Below, in pieces: positions 1 through 8,164 of a DNA stretch of 64,000 nucleotides. The position numbers and the translations under genes are program-made. Under the pieces are notes generated by a model. That model was not told where the DNA came from. It did no database searches and saw nothing but the letters and a program-made list of their open reading frames with translations. The stretch's first letter is position 1; each line of letters begins with the position of its first letter. The stretch is from a virus, in the IMG/VR virus record IMGVR_UViG_3300035086_000100, positions 35,060 through 99,059 of that record, one strand, 5' to 3'.

Positions 1-907
1 AATCGCCTATGGCCCACGTGACCGCCTCGCGGTTGATGAGCCTGCGGGCGGCGAAGTCGTCGGCCTGCTCCATGTTGGCCTTGACCTGATCGGCTGACAA
101 GTCGTTGCCGATGTACCGACGCCCGGTCATTGCGGCCATGAGGCCACGCACGGAGCCGCCGGCGAACGGATCAATCACGGTACCCTCGCGCGGGCAGAAC
201 CAGCGGTAGGCGAGTTCGCATAGCACTGGATCGAAGATGCTTACCGTGCCGCCTTCGGTCGCATCTGTCTTCAGGCGGCTCGGCCCTCGATCGGCCGCCG
301 CGCTGAAGTCAATCAGGCTCCCGTCGCGGCCGACCTCAGACTTCAGCCCGAGATCAGCCCATGCCCTCTTGCGGTCTCGCCACCAGCCTTGCCGGGAGTC
401 GAGTACGTCGAAGGGCGGGATCAGGAAACGGTCGGCCAGGGACGGGCGATCCTCCGGGCCGTCACCATGACCCGAGCCCTCGCCGCCGCCGGATTCGTCC
501 CGGCCCAGCAGATCGGCAATGTCATCCAGATCATGGACCGAGTAGCCGGTGCCGTCTAGATCGCCGTCTAGCGCGGCAAGCAGTTCCGCGAGGGCCTGGG
601 TGTCATCCTCTGCCAAGTCCGCTAGGCGGTTGTCCGCTAGATTCACTCTTCGCGCTTCGTCATCGGTGCAGGTGATGACCTCGCACCGCACCGTCTCGTG
701 ACCTTCGGCCTGAAGCGCGTCAGCGGTGTGATTCCCGGCCAGGATCACCAGGCCCGAGCCGGTGTCGCGGACGACGATGGCGCGGTACTGGCCGAGGCGG
801 CGCACCGAGGAGCGGATCTCGCCGACGTTGCCGCGCCGGGCGTTGCCGGGGAACCGCGCCAGGTCCGCTACGGCTATGTCGCGTGTCCCCGCTGGAGTGA
901 CGGCCAC
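1..907 (-). CDS. ParB-domain DNA methyltransferase, cut off by the window edge
   Basis: The reading frame starts at a GTG at 907, with GGGGAGG a few bases upstream, and runs off the left edge after about 302 codons without a stop. The N-terminal ~90 residues form a ParB-like (Srx-fold) domain (IAVADLARFPGNARRG near the start, ILAGNH further on). After an acidic linker comes a phage-type methylase region with IPPFDVLDSRQGWW and the AdoMet-binding motif DPFAGGSVRG, followed by RRYIGNDLS. ParB-methylase fusions of this layout are common in actinophages and modify DNA in trans to any restriction enzyme. The catalytic DPP(Y/F/W) motif is not in the visible part and would lie to the left. The gene faces away from the promoter at 977-1005. 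Family assignment is firm; target base and sequence are unknown. Confidence 0.88.
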   Translation of the reverse strand, partial: MAVTPAGTRDIAVADLARFPGNARRGNVGEIRSSVRRLGQYRAIVVRDTGSGLVILAGNHTADALQAEGHETVRCEVITCTDDEARRVNLADNRLADLAEDDTQALAELLAALDGDLDGTGYSVHDLDDIADLLGRDESGGGEGSGHGDGPEDRPSLADRFLIPPFDVLDSRQGWWRDRKRAWADLGLKSEVGRDGSLIDFSAAADRGPSRLKTDATEGGTVSIFDPVLCELAYRWFCPREGTVIDPFAGGSVRGLMAAMTGRRYIGNDLSADQVKANMEQADDFAARRLINREAVTWAIGD

Positions 908-958
908 GCAGCCTCCCCGCTTGCCGGCCGGTGGGCGATGCTGACTTGCCGCAGGTCA

Positions 959-988
959 AAACGTTGAATGGATGACTTGACAACGTTT
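959..988. promoter_or_regulatory. 8-bp inverted repeat (possible operator)
   Basis: AAACGTTG (959-966) is matched by its exact complement CAACGTTT (981-988) with a 14-base gap. The right arm overlaps the -35 box of the promoter at 977-1005, and the pair lies between the divergent genes starting at 907 and 1046. A repressor bound here could control both; the binding protein is unknown. Confidence 0.45.
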
Positions 989-1005
989 AGCTAGAAGCGT
1001 AGATT
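977..1005 (+). promoter_or_regulatory. sigma-70-like promoter for the gene at 1046
   Basis: A perfect TTGACA (977-982) and TAGATT (1000-1005) are separated by 17 bases. The expected transcription start is near 1012, about 35 bases before the GTG at 1046. Confidence 0.65.
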
Positions 1006-1045
1006 CAACCTTGCAGGAACATCCCGACAACGAAAGTGGTCCCCG

Positions 1046-1351
1046 GTGAACATCACCCGCGAGCAGCTAGACGACATCCTCGACGCGGCCGAACTATACG
1101 AGGCCGACGACGACAGCTACGACAGCGACGGCCACGTCACCGTCACCAGTGACTATTCCGGTCGCGGCATGTACGGCGCGGCCTGCCTCGGTTTCACGGT
1201 TTCGCACCTTGCCGACGCATTCAAGATCGCCGTCGCGATGGGCGGCGTCCTCGGAGCCGACGAGGCCCGCGAGATCGCCGGCAAGGCCCGCAGCGACAGC
1301 ATGGGCCGCGACGTGATCGTCTACTTCCCCGGAGTCACCCTCGATGCCTGA
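1046..1351 (+). CDS. hypothetical acidic protein (101 aa)
   Basis: No family recognised. The product is strongly acidic in its first half (EADDDSYDSDGHV) and has a more hydrophobic middle. The GTG start at 1046 lies about 35 bases below the predicted transcription start. The ribosome-binding site is weak. It overlaps the HTH gene at 1344 by 8 bases, so the two probably form a small operon pointing away from the methyltransferase. Confidence 0.65.
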   Translation: MNITREQLDDILDAAELYEADDDSYDSDGHVTVTSDYSGRGMYGAACLGFTVSHLADAFKIAVAMGGVLGADEAREIAGKARSDSMGRDVIVYFPGVTLDA

Positions 1352-1574
1352 GCCGGTCATCTACCACGGCGCCGCAGAACTTGCGGCGCTGTTCGGCGTG
1401 AAGCCCGGAACAATCGACACGTGGCGGAAACGCTACCCGGACTTCCCCGAGCCGGACGCCTTCACCGGGCGCGTAGCCGGGTGGCTGCCGTCCCGTGAGG
1501 CCGAGATGCGGGCGTGGCGCGCATCCCGGCCGGGGCGGGGCGCGGGCGGGGGCAGACCGCGCAGGGTGAGCTAG
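1344..1574 (+). CDS. small helix-turn-helix protein (76 aa)
   Basis: Residues ~8-35 (GAAELAALFGVKPGTIDTWR) read as an excisionase/AlpA-type helix-turn-helix, followed by a WLPSREAEMRAW stretch typical of the wing and last helix of such proteins and a basic Gly/Arg-rich tail. The stop codon overlaps the stop of the convergent gene ending at 1571: the two share CTAG. Likely a local regulator or directionality-type protein; the target is unknown. Confidence 0.7.
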   Translation: MPEPVIYHGAAELAALFGVKPGTIDTWRKRYPDFPEPDAFTGRVAGWLPSREAEMRAWRASRPGRGAGGGRPRRVS

Positions 1575-2101
1575 TTCGAGACGCCCGCGTTGCCTACCTG
1601 GGCGGGCGGGGCCGGGGGCACGAGTCCCTGAACCGCAGCCACGCCCGCAGTGACCGATGCGGCAGCGGCGACCAGGCCCGGCGTGGTCCCGTCCGGGGAG
1701 CCGTTCACCAGCGCGTCCAGGCCGGACAGGTCCAGGGTCGGGTTCTGCGCCTGAAGCGCCGCGATCTCCGCCGCTACCTGCTCCACCGCCGACGTGTTGG
1801 CTACCTCAGCGGCCTGGATGTCAGCGAGTGCCCCGCCGAGTGCCTGCACGTCAGCGTCAAGGTTTTCCTGCGTCATGATGATCTTCTCCAGTTTGGCGTC
1901 TATCGCTACGAGGGCGGCGAGGATTCCGGCCGCCGGGGACGGTACGGGCGGGGGGTCGGGGGCGCAGCGGGACAGGTGCTCGTCGAACGCCGACGCGGTG
2001 CGCAGCACGATCTCGGCGCCGTAGTCGCAGCCCGCGTACAGCTCGACGGCCAGCCGCAGCCCTTCCCGGGTCGGGGGGACGTGCCTGTCGGAATCGGTCA
2101 C
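1571..2101 (-). CDS. hypothetical coiled-coil protein
   Basis: A GTG at 2101 overlaps the TGA of the upstream small membrane gene (GTGA), so I prefer it over the ATG at 2119. The first ~60 residues contain LRLAVELYAGCDYGAEI, then a Pro-rich hinge. Residues ~70-130 look like an amphipathic coiled coil (KLEKIIMTQENLDADVQAL and AAEIAALQAQ), followed by a Gly/Ala/Pro-rich tail. It is the last gene of the leftward transfer-like operon. No function can be assigned. Confidence 0.65.
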   Translation of the reverse strand: MTDSDRHVPPTREGLRLAVELYAGCDYGAEIVLRTASAFDEHLSRCAPDPPPVPSPAAGILAALVAIDAKLEKIIMTQENLDADVQALGGALADIQAAEVANTSAVEQVAAEIAALQAQNPTLDLSGLDALVNGSPDGTTPGLVAAAASVTAGVAAVQGLVPPAPPAQVGNAGVSN

Positions 2102-2274
2102 GGGCGGGGCCGGCGCCACGGGTACCAGCCGGCGGCCTGGGACAAGGCCAGCAGGATCAGGCCCGCGAGCGTGAAGTCTGCGGTGAGGTCCGCGGTTCCG
2201 TGCCCGGCGACCTTGAGGATCAGGGCGATGGCGAAGGCCAGGGCTGCCGCTACGGCGACGGTGATGGCGAGCAC
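2098..2274 (-). CDS. 58-aa membrane protein
   Basis: This short gene starts at GTG 2274, with TAGGAGG upstream overlapping the stop of the previous gene, and ends in a GTGA overlap with the next. The product has two hydrophobic segments: residues ~1-21, rich in Ala/Val/Ile/Leu, and ~36-48 (LAGLILLALSQAA). A short basic tail (WRRPRP) follows. The strong ribosome-binding site and coupling on both sides support it. Small membrane proteins of this kind are usual in actinobacterial transfer clusters, but no role can be shown. Confidence 0.6.
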   Translation of the reverse strand: MLAITVAVAAALAFAIALILKVAGHGTADLTADFTLAGLILLALSQAAGWYPWRRPRP

Positions 2275-2283
2275 GGGAGCCTC

Positions 2284-2490
2284 CTACGCGGCGCGGGTCC
2301 GGCGCATCCGGGCGGCGACCTTCGCTATCTCGTTGTAGTCATAGGCCGGCCACCTGCCGAGCTGCCCGAGCGGCTCGATGCCGTTGCGGTCGATCCAGGT
2401 CCGCACCGTCGACGGGGGCACGCCCAGGATCCGGGCGGCGCGGGTGGGCGTGACCAGGTCATCGGGGTGCAGGGTGGCGCGGGGGGGCAT
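2284..2490 (-). CDS. excisionase-like HTH protein (68 aa)
   Basis: Start chosen at ATG 2490, where GGGGGTG lies just upstream; the frame is open to 2601 but that extension reads as non-coding. LVTPTRAARILGVPPSTVRT is a typical MerR/excisionase (HTH_17) recognition region, followed by a wing with RWPAYDYNEIAKVA. This is either a transcription regulator of the cluster or an accessory DNA-bending factor. Confidence 0.68.
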   Translation of the reverse strand: MPPRATLHPDDLVTPTRAARILGVPPSTVRTWIDRNGIEPLGQLGRWPAYDYNEIAKVAARMRRTRAA

Positions 2491-2610
2491 AGGCACCCCC
2501 AACGCCGCGAAGGCCCGCAGGCAAGCGCGGCGGCGGCATGCATGCGGGCACAACTGTGTTACGGGCGCTAGCGTCTCACTCTCTGTAGCGCAAGTCAACA
2601 CGGTCCGTGA

Positions 2611-3468
2611 TCAGGCGGCTTGGCGCTGCCTTCGGTGCTCGGCCTCCAGTGCCGCCATCTGAGCCTGGTACACACGCGCCATCAGGAGGGTGAACTGCTG
2701 GCCGGCGTAAGCCTGCGGGCACGCCGTGCACCTCACTATTTCCTCCCATCCGCCCTCCCGTGCCTCGTACTGCACCAGCGTCAGCGCATCGCAGCCGTAC
2801 CCGTCGCACGCCACTTCGGTGATGCGGCGGCGCTGCCGGTTCAGGCCCAGCATGCCCCGTGCTCTCCCGGCGATGGCCAGGAACTCAAGCCCCGCGTCGG
2901 TGCCGCCCATCTCGCGGAACTCCCACGCGTCCCCCGCCGAGTCGAAGAACAGCACCAGGCCCGGGTTCGTCTCCGCCAGTTCGGCCAGCCGCGACGGGGA
3001 GGCGTAGCGGGATTTCGGTTCCGGTTCCAGGGACAGCAGCGTGTCCAGGTGCCCGTCCGGCCCCAGGGTCCGGCACGCGTCCGATAGCGCTTTCCCGTCC
3101 CGGCGCTGGCCGGCAGGGTAGTCCGACAGCCGGGCGACCGCCCTGCTTTGCTCTTCCCACCCGACCGCGACCAGCACCATCTCCCGCATGAACGCCTCCA
3201 CGTCCGCCGCCACGGGGATGGGTGCCTCGCGTGACCCGGATACCCGTTCCCCTGCCTGGCCGGTCCTGGGCAGCATCAGGGCCAGGTTCGCGTACGCTTC
3301 GGGGAGCCAGCCGATCGTGCGGCCGATCCAGTCGCGGCAGGTCAGGCAGAACGCCCGGGGGCAGAGCGCGGCGTTGCCCTGGTAGTCGGCTTCCGCGCAT
3401 CTCCGTCCGTTCGCGCAGGGGGTTCCGGAGTCGTTTTCCCCGTCGATGTCCGGGCCGTACCGTGCCAT
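2611..3468 (-). CDS. zinc-binding protein of unknown function (285 aa)
   Basis: Two cysteine clusters are visible. The N-terminal one has CANGRRC, CPRAFCLTC and a nearby Trp. The C-terminal one has CDGYGCD and CTACP, forming a probable zinc ribbon. The central part is helical (EAFMREMVLVAVGWEEQ). Proteins with this layout occur near replication and transfer genes in actinobacterial plasmids and phages, but no activity is established. A GGGAG sits about 9 bases before the ATG. The start overlaps the 3' part of the gene at 3342-3632 by 127 bases. Confidence 0.72.
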   Translation of the reverse strand: MARYGPDIDGENDSGTPCANGRRCAEADYQGNAALCPRAFCLTCRDWIGRTIGWLPEAYANLALMLPRTGQAGERVSGSREAPIPVAADVEAFMREMVLVAVGWEEQSRAVARLSDYPAGQRRDGKALSDACRTLGPDGHLDTLLSLEPEPKSRYASPSRLAELAETNPGLVLFFDSAGDAWEFREMGGTDAGLEFLAIAGRARGMLGLNRQRRRITEVACDGYGCDALTLVQYEAREGGWEEIVRCTACPQAYAGQQFTLLMARVYQAQMAALEAEHRRQRQAA

Positions 3469-3632
3469 GGGCGATCACTCCCGGTGCGCATTGGATGCAC
3501 AGAGAGTAACGCGCCGAGAGGGCGGGGATCAGCGGCGGCGTAGTTCACGTGCAGCAGCAGACCGAGCTTGCAGCGCTGCTCAGGCGTCAGCGGCGGAGCC
3601 TTGTCGACCAGTGCGCGGATGTAGTCGTCCAT
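3342..3632 (-). CDS. small helical protein, 3' end uncertain
   Basis: The first ~28 residues (MDDYIRALVDKAPPLTPEQR, then CKLGLLLH) look like a short protein often found in actinobacterial plasmids and phages next to regulatory genes. From about residue 60 the composition becomes Arg/Thr/Pro-rich and overlaps the next gene by 127 bases in another frame, which suggests that the last third is not natural coding. The true stop was probably earlier and lost, or a frameshift is present. The N-terminal half is real with fair confidence. Confidence 0.5.
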   Translation of the reverse strand: MDDYIRALVDKAPPLTPEQRCKLGLLLHVNYAAADPRPLGALLSVHPMRTGSDRPWHGTARTSTGKTTPEPPARTDGDARKPTTRATPRSAPGRSA

Positions 3633-3648
3633 CGGCCAGCGGTGACAG

Positions 3649-4134
3649 TCAGACTTCCATGATCCTCGGCGCGTCCGGCGACTCGTCAGCCAGCATCGAG
3701 GCGAACTGGTCCAGCATCGCGGTCTCGGACGGCTTCAGCTCTCCCCGGCCCACCCGGGCTATCGCGTCCTTCCACCGCTCGGACATGTTCACCGGCTCTA
3801 CCGCCGTCGCCGCCAGCGCGTTCACGATCCGGGGATCGGTACCCTCAGGCACGCGGAACCGGAACGTGCAGTAGGTCGGGTCGAAGTCGTCGTCAGCATC
3901 GCAGATGCAGTCCGGGTGCGCCGCGAGCGCGTCATTGACGGCCTTGTAGTCCGCGCGGTTCGGCCCGCCGGTCCTGGTGTACACCGCGATCACCGGGCCG
4001 TCCTCGCCTCGCTCGGCCCACGCGTCCCGGAACCGGGCTACCTCCGGGTTGCCGAGCAGGCCCAGCAGCAGCGCTCCCCGCTCGGCCTGCTTCCCGTCAC
4101 CCAGCACCACGTCGTAGAGGCCCATGGGCGCCAT
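3649..4134 (-). CDS. hypothetical phage/plasmid protein (161 aa)
   Basis: No known domain. The protein begins MAPMGLYDVVLGDGKQ; the second ATG at 4125 is an equally possible start, since neither has a good ribosome-binding site. It is acidic overall, with DADDDFDPTYC in the middle and a helical C-terminal half. It follows WhiB in the leftward operon after a 181-base gap with no gene. Confidence 0.68.
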   Translation of the reverse strand: MAPMGLYDVVLGDGKQAERGALLLGLLGNPEVARFRDAWAERGEDGPVIAVYTRTGGPNRADYKAVNDALAAHPDCICDADDDFDPTYCTFRFRVPEGTDPRIVNALAATAVEPVNMSERWKDAIARVGRGELKPSETAMLDQFASMLADESPDAPRIMEV

Positions 4135-4315
4135 GATGCCGCAGGCGGGGAGCGGTTTTCAGCCGGCCGGCCTTACGTCCGGCACTCGCACGGAACAGCC
4201 CGGAGTAGCCCCTAGCGGTGCGTGGCGTACCTGACGGCGCACACAAGGAAGCGGCGGGGGGTGCCCATGACCTCGAGGCTCCCACCGCCGCCGGATTCGC
4301 GGAGTACGTCACGCA

Positions 4316-4609
4316 CTATGCGGCCCTTGCCCGCCGTTTCAGTCCCTTACGCTGATTCGGGCTCAACCCCCCGTAGACACCCCAGCGCTCGTCATGCTCC
4401 AGCGCGAACTCAAGGCAGGGTGTTCTCACGGGACAAGCCCGGCATACCTGCTTGGCTGCCCTGGTCCCGCCGCCCTTTTCCGGATAGAAAATTTCGGGAT
4501 CAGTCTCGGCGCACAGCGCGAGGTCTTGCCACGCCGGTCCCTGTGCGTTCACGTCCGGTCCGATGCCGGGATCGCCGGGCATGATCCTGATGATTTCGTC
4601 CATCGTCAT
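4316..4609 (-). CDS. WhiB-family iron-sulfur transcription factor
   Basis: The four cluster-binding cysteines are present (LCAETD, then VCRACPVRTPC). They are followed by the WhiB signature GVYGG and the basic tail KGLKRRARA that contacts DNA. Length (97 aa) is normal for the family. WhiB proteins are actinobacterial [4Fe-4S] proteins that act with the principal sigma factor, and plasmid and phage copies usually reprogram host or element transcription. It sits near the end of the transfer-like operon. The start at ATG 4609 has an AAGGA-type site upstream. Confidence 0.93.
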   Translation of the reverse strand: MTMDEIIRIMPGDPGIGPDVNAQGPAWQDLALCAETDPEIFYPEKGGGTRAAKQVCRACPVRTPCLEFALEHDERWGVYGGLSPNQRKGLKRRARAA

Positions 4610-4621
4610 TCCTTAACTTGC

Positions 4622-5287
4622 CTAGCGGACCGCGCTGTACCCGAGGAACGCCAGCAGGATCACCAGCGCGGGCGTGACGACCAGCACCTCAGGGCGAGTT
4701 GCCGTAGTGAAAGCAAACGGCTCGGGCAGCAGCCTGAACCGGTACCGGGAGAACGGCAGCAGCAGCGGGCAGCCTGAGTCCGTGCACATGTCCCCGGTGA
4801 TGTGGGTGGCGCATCCCAGCCCCACCGCGAGCGCTACGAGGGACAGGCCGGTACCGGTGGCTGTCATCGCGACCGCCCCGCCGATAGCGAGAGCATCGGA
4901 CCAGTGGCCGCCGAGCCGCAGCGCGATCAGCGCCCCGGCCAGGATGAGCGTCAGCAGCACGCCGAGCCCGATGCGTCCGGCAGTGTCGTGCCGGTACTGC
5001 ACCGCCAGCCACGCCAGGACCGTGAACACCGCGACGCCGATGAGCGTGTGGGTGCCGTGCCGGTGCCCGCCGGAGACCTTGCCTACCAGCCAGGCGAACG
5101 AGTGCGTCGCGAAGCCGAACGAGCGGGCCAGGGTGGAGTTCGGGTGATCGATGTCCGGGAGTACCGCCGCGCCGGCAGTCAGGCCGGCCATGAGCGCGGC
5201 CTGCGGGAGCGGCAGGTGCAGGACGTAGATGCTCGCTGCCGAGCCCGTCACCGCGCCGGAGAGCGCATGGGTATGCCCGAGGCACAT
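4622..5287 (-). CDS. YdjM-like (DUF457) predicted membrane metal-dependent hydrolase
   Basis: The N-terminus reads MCLGHTHALSGAVTG, followed by LPDIDHPNS and GGHRHGTHTL. These conserved His/Asp groups are typical of the DUF457/YdjM family of inner-membrane proteins annotated as metal-dependent hydrolases. Several hydrophobic segments follow, and a second conserved patch (THITGDMCTDSGC) lies near residue 170. Homologues are common in actinobacterial mobile elements, where their substrate is not known. The gene is tightly packed between its neighbours. Confidence 0.85.
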   Translation of the reverse strand: MCLGHTHALSGAVTGSAASIYVLHLPLPQAALMAGLTAGAAVLPDIDHPNSTLARSFGFATHSFAWLVGKVSGGHRHGTHTLIGVAVFTVLAWLAVQYRHDTAGRIGLGVLLTLILAGALIALRLGGHWSDALAIGGAVAMTATGTGLSLVALAVGLGCATHITGDMCTDSGCPLLLPFSRYRFRLLPEPFAFTTATRPEVLVVTPALVILLAFLGYSAVR

Positions 5288-5289
5288 GG

Positions 5290-5580
5290 CTAGCCGGCCG
5301 CGATAACGATTATGTCGGTCGGGTGGGCTGGCCAGCAGCCATCAGGGTCATCGTCGGCCACGATGTACACGGTCCGCTCGCCGTTCTCGCCGTGCTCCTG
5401 GTAGTCCGCTTCCGTGATCACCGGCCAGCGGCCTGACCTGTCGGGCATGACTCCCATCCGGTGGCCGCCGACCAGGATCATCCCGGGCTTGGCCTCCCCT
5501 GCCGTGATCCGCTTCACCGGGAAACCGGGCTTCCCTGTCATTCCGGCCGCCGTCCGCAGCCTGTTCGCGAGCCTGCTCAT
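5290..5580 (-). CDS. hypothetical protein (96 aa)
   Basis: Start chosen at ATG 5580, preceded by a GGGGAG; the open frame extends to 5631 but into the translocase gene. No domain is recognised. The middle reads GEAKPGMILVGGHRMGVMPD, a small beta-rich pattern. It lies between the translocase and the YdjM-like gene in the transfer operon. Confidence 0.65.
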   Translation of the reverse strand: MSRLANRLRTAAGMTGKPGFPVKRITAGEAKPGMILVGGHRMGVMPDRSGRWPVITEADYQEHGENGERTVYIVADDDPDGCWPAHPTDIIVIAAG

Positions 5581-5593
5581 CGGTTTCTCCCCT

Positions 5594-7720
5594 TCAGTTC
5601 TCTGCGTTGACGAGCGACCGGTACCGGCCACCGCCGAGGTCTTCGGCCACGCCGACCGCTACCAGGTTGCGGAGCGCCTGATCAGCGGAGAACGCGTCCG
5701 TGTCGGCCATCTGCGACACGTCATACAGATCCATCACGCCCCTGCTGGCCAGCCATGCGGCCAGCAGAGGGACGGTGACGGGCTTCGACTCCGGCGGCTG
5801 CGGCAGGTCACCCGAGTCGTGTCGACGGGGCGCGGGCGCATCCTGGGCGGGCGGCGACCAGCGCGGCCCGGCACCCGGTCCGCTGACGACACGGCGAAGC
5901 TCGGCGGTCACCGCGAACGGCAACTGGGAGTCCTTGACGCCATCCGGCAGCGCGGCTATCGCCTCGATCAACTGCGAGCCGTCCAGCACCGACAGCCGGC
6001 CGCCCCACCCGAGCGGCCTGATGACCGCCTCGATCTCGGGGCCGAGTTCCACCACGTCGAGGGAGATCTTCTCGGCCAGTTCCCGCACGTCCGGGCCGTC
6101 CTCGCCCGGCTTGACGTACTCGGGCAGGTGCTTGGTCCGCATCGTCGTAGACGGCCGGTTGTCCGTGCCGTGCAGAAAGCCAAGCCCGTGCACGCCGGGG
6201 GCCAGCGCCGACGTGTCGCCCTGCACGCCCAGCATGTGCTTGCTTAGCCCGTCCGTGCGGTGAGACAGGACATTGAACGCCTTCAGCAATTCGCGGATCG
6301 CCCGCAGGCCCAGTTCGGTGAGGTCCGGCATCTGGACGACCACCTTGACTTTCACGCCGACCTTGCGGCCCTCCATGATGATCGCGGCGACCAGCGGAAT
6401 CGCGATCTTCGACAGCACCGGGTCGCGGACGATCTTCGGCCACTCGTCGATCGTCACGTCGATGATCGGGTTCTCCGGGGTCGGGTCGAACGAGCCCTTG
6501 CCGGTGTTGACCCTGCCCAGGTGGTCGGTCCAGGTCTGGTCGCCGAACCGGGCGGCGCGGTCGCACATGAGAGCGTGCGCCATGATGATCATCTGCACGC
6601 ACGCCTCAAGGCCCCATGCCATCTGGTCGGCGAAGCCCTTCCAGACCGCGAGGGGCTGGCGCTGCGGGTCACCCATCCACAGGGCAATGATCCGCTTGCC
6701 GTCGACCTTCGCCTGGCCTTCCTCGCAGGCGATGACCAGCAGGGAGCCCGTCTTGCCGGATCCCTGCTGGCCGGCCAGGATCCCGGCGGCGACTCCCGAC
6801 CCGGGTATGTGCAGCAGCCAGTGAGCGTCCTCGCCGTCCGCGTACCGCCCGATCCTGACCTTCCCTGTCGCCGGGTCATACGTCGACTTGCCGTCCCACT
6901 TGTCAGCCCGGTTCCACGCGTTCTTGCGGGTCAGAACCGTCACGATCGCCCGCCGCTCCGACCGGTCCGCCGTGTACTCCACGGTGACCTGGTCCCTGCT
7001 CACGTCGAACTGGGCGGCGACCTTCGGGATCAGCGCGAACAAGTCGCCTGTCGTGGTTTCCGACCCGGCGGGCAGCTCGATTTCCAGCGCGAACCCGTCT
7101 TTCACGTCCCGCAGAGAATGGAACCGGGCGCCCTTGCACGGGCCTGACTGCCCGAACCTGGCACTGAACGCCGTCAGCCTCGGGTCAGGAGGAGGGGGAG
7201 CAGCCGGCGCGGGCGCGGGCGGCTCAGGCGGGGGCTCGGGCCGCTTGCGCGCCCGGTACAGGCCGGGAGCGGCGACGGCCAGGCCGCCGCCGAGCATCAC
7301 GAGCTGGCCCCAGCCGTTCAGGACACCCGCAGCGGTCCCTGCCGCCATGGCGGTGCAGCACGCCGCGCACGACGCCCAGGCGGCCTGCCTGCGCGCCCGT
7401 GCCCGGCCCAGCCTGCGCGCCGACGCGCCGTCAGCGGCGAGCCGGGCGGAGATCCTCGCGTGTCGCACCGCCACCCTGACCGCAGCGACCGTGCACGGGG
7501 CAGCGACCAGGGCGTAACCCCACGGCCAGCCGATCGCGTGGCCGCCGGCAACGAGGCCGTCCGCGCCGGCTACCGCGGACAGCGAGGCCAGCGCCCGGTG
7601 CTGGCGCAGGTAGGCGGCCGGGGCGCTGCCCGGCGGGGTGAACTCGGGCGGGTCCGGGTCCGGGCACGGCTTCGACACGGCGCTCTTGCCGCCGGCGGGC
7701 TTCTTCGCGGTCGGTGCCAT
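5594..7720 (-). CDS. FtsK/SpoIIIE-type DNA translocase (TraB-like transfer protein)
   Basis: A 708-residue ATPase. Residues ~40-155 contain two to four hydrophobic segments (membrane anchor), and a Pro/Ala linker lies at ~160-180. The motor domain carries the Walker A motif GQQGSGKT at ~317-324 and a Walker B motif in PIIDVTIDEWPKIV near 420. The C-terminal ~65 residues form a winged-helix-like region (VPLLAAWLASRGVMDLYDV). In Streptomyces plasmids and AICEs, TraB proteins of this class pump double-stranded DNA between hyphae without a relaxase. ATG 7720 has GGAG about 10 bases upstream and is preferred to the earlier in-frame starts. Its place with a DUF2637 protein in one operon supports a transfer role; the substrate sequence (clt) is not identified. 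Confidence 0.88.
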   Translation of the reverse strand: MAPTAKKPAGGKSAVSKPCPDPDPPEFTPPGSAPAAYLRQHRALASLSAVAGADGLVAGGHAIGWPWGYALVAAPCTVAAVRVAVRHARISARLAADGASARRLGRARARRQAAWASCAACCTAMAAGTAAGVLNGWGQLVMLGGGLAVAAPGLYRARKRPEPPPEPPAPAPAAPPPPDPRLTAFSARFGQSGPCKGARFHSLRDVKDGFALEIELPAGSETTTGDLFALIPKVAAQFDVSRDQVTVEYTADRSERRAIVTVLTRKNAWNRADKWDGKSTYDPATGKVRIGRYADGEDAHWLLHIPGSGVAAGILAGQQGSGKTGSLLVIACEEGQAKVDGKRIIALWMGDPQRQPLAVWKGFADQMAWGLEACVQMIIMAHALMCDRAARFGDQTWTDHLGRVNTGKGSFDPTPENPIIDVTIDEWPKIVRDPVLSKIAIPLVAAIIMEGRKVGVKVKVVVQMPDLTELGLRAIRELLKAFNVLSHRTDGLSKHMLGVQGDTSALAPGVHGLGFLHGTDNRPSTTMRTKHLPEYVKPGEDGPDVRELAEKISLDVVELGPEIEAVIRPLGWGGRLSVLDGSQLIEAIAALPDGVKDSQLPFAVTAELRRVVSGPGAGPRWSPPAQDAPAPRRHDSGDLPQPPESKPVTVPLLAAWLASRGVMDLYDVSQMADTDAFSADQALRNLVAVGVAEDLGGGRYRSLVNAEN

Positions 7721-7815
7721 GGTTCCGGGTCTCCTGCCGTCCTCTTGCGGTTCGGGCCTGATGGCTTCCGCGTCCCCCGCCCGGCTTCGATCCTGCCGGG
7801 CGGGGGACGCGCACG

Positions 7816-8139
7816 TCACCGGCCAGTGCGGGCCTCGTCGGCGTACTGCTTGTGCGGGGTGTTCTCCGGCCCTCCGGCCGCGGCGACAGCCTCGCCGACC
7901 GGGACCTGGGTGTCGTTGACGGTGTCGGTCATCCGGATCCCGGACGCGACAAGGTCGGTGATCTCGGCCTGGAACACGCGGATCGCGGCGGCCTGCGACA
8001 GGTCGCCGTTGTCGGCCTCCACCTGGGCGGCCATCGTGTCGAGCAGGTCACGCAACTGCTGAAGCCGGGTAATGCAGGCGCCGGCCCAGGCAAGCCAGGC
8101 GGCATGAGTGTTCGTCTCGCCGATCAGCGGGGCAGTCAT
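7816..8139 (-). CDS. hypothetical helical protein (107 aa)
   Basis: No domain recognised. The protein is mostly helical (CITRLQQLRDLLDTMAAQVE), probably a short coiled coil, with a flexible tail. It has a good GGGAG site and lies between the zinc-ribbon membrane gene and the translocase, so it is probably an accessory transfer protein. Confidence 0.68.
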   Translation of the reverse strand: MTAPLIGETNTHAAWLAWAGACITRLQQLRDLLDTMAAQVEADNGDLSQAAAIRVFQAEITDLVASGIRMTDTVNDTQVPVGEAVAAAGGPENTPHKQYADEARTGR

Positions 8140-8164
8140 TGGTTCTCCCTCAGGTAGTGGTCGT

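Noticed and set aside
4097-4312. Minus-strand frame between WhiB and the next gene
   Set aside because: Arg/Ala/Pro-rich, no ribosome-binding site, overlaps a better gene; the 181-base gap is treated as non-coding.
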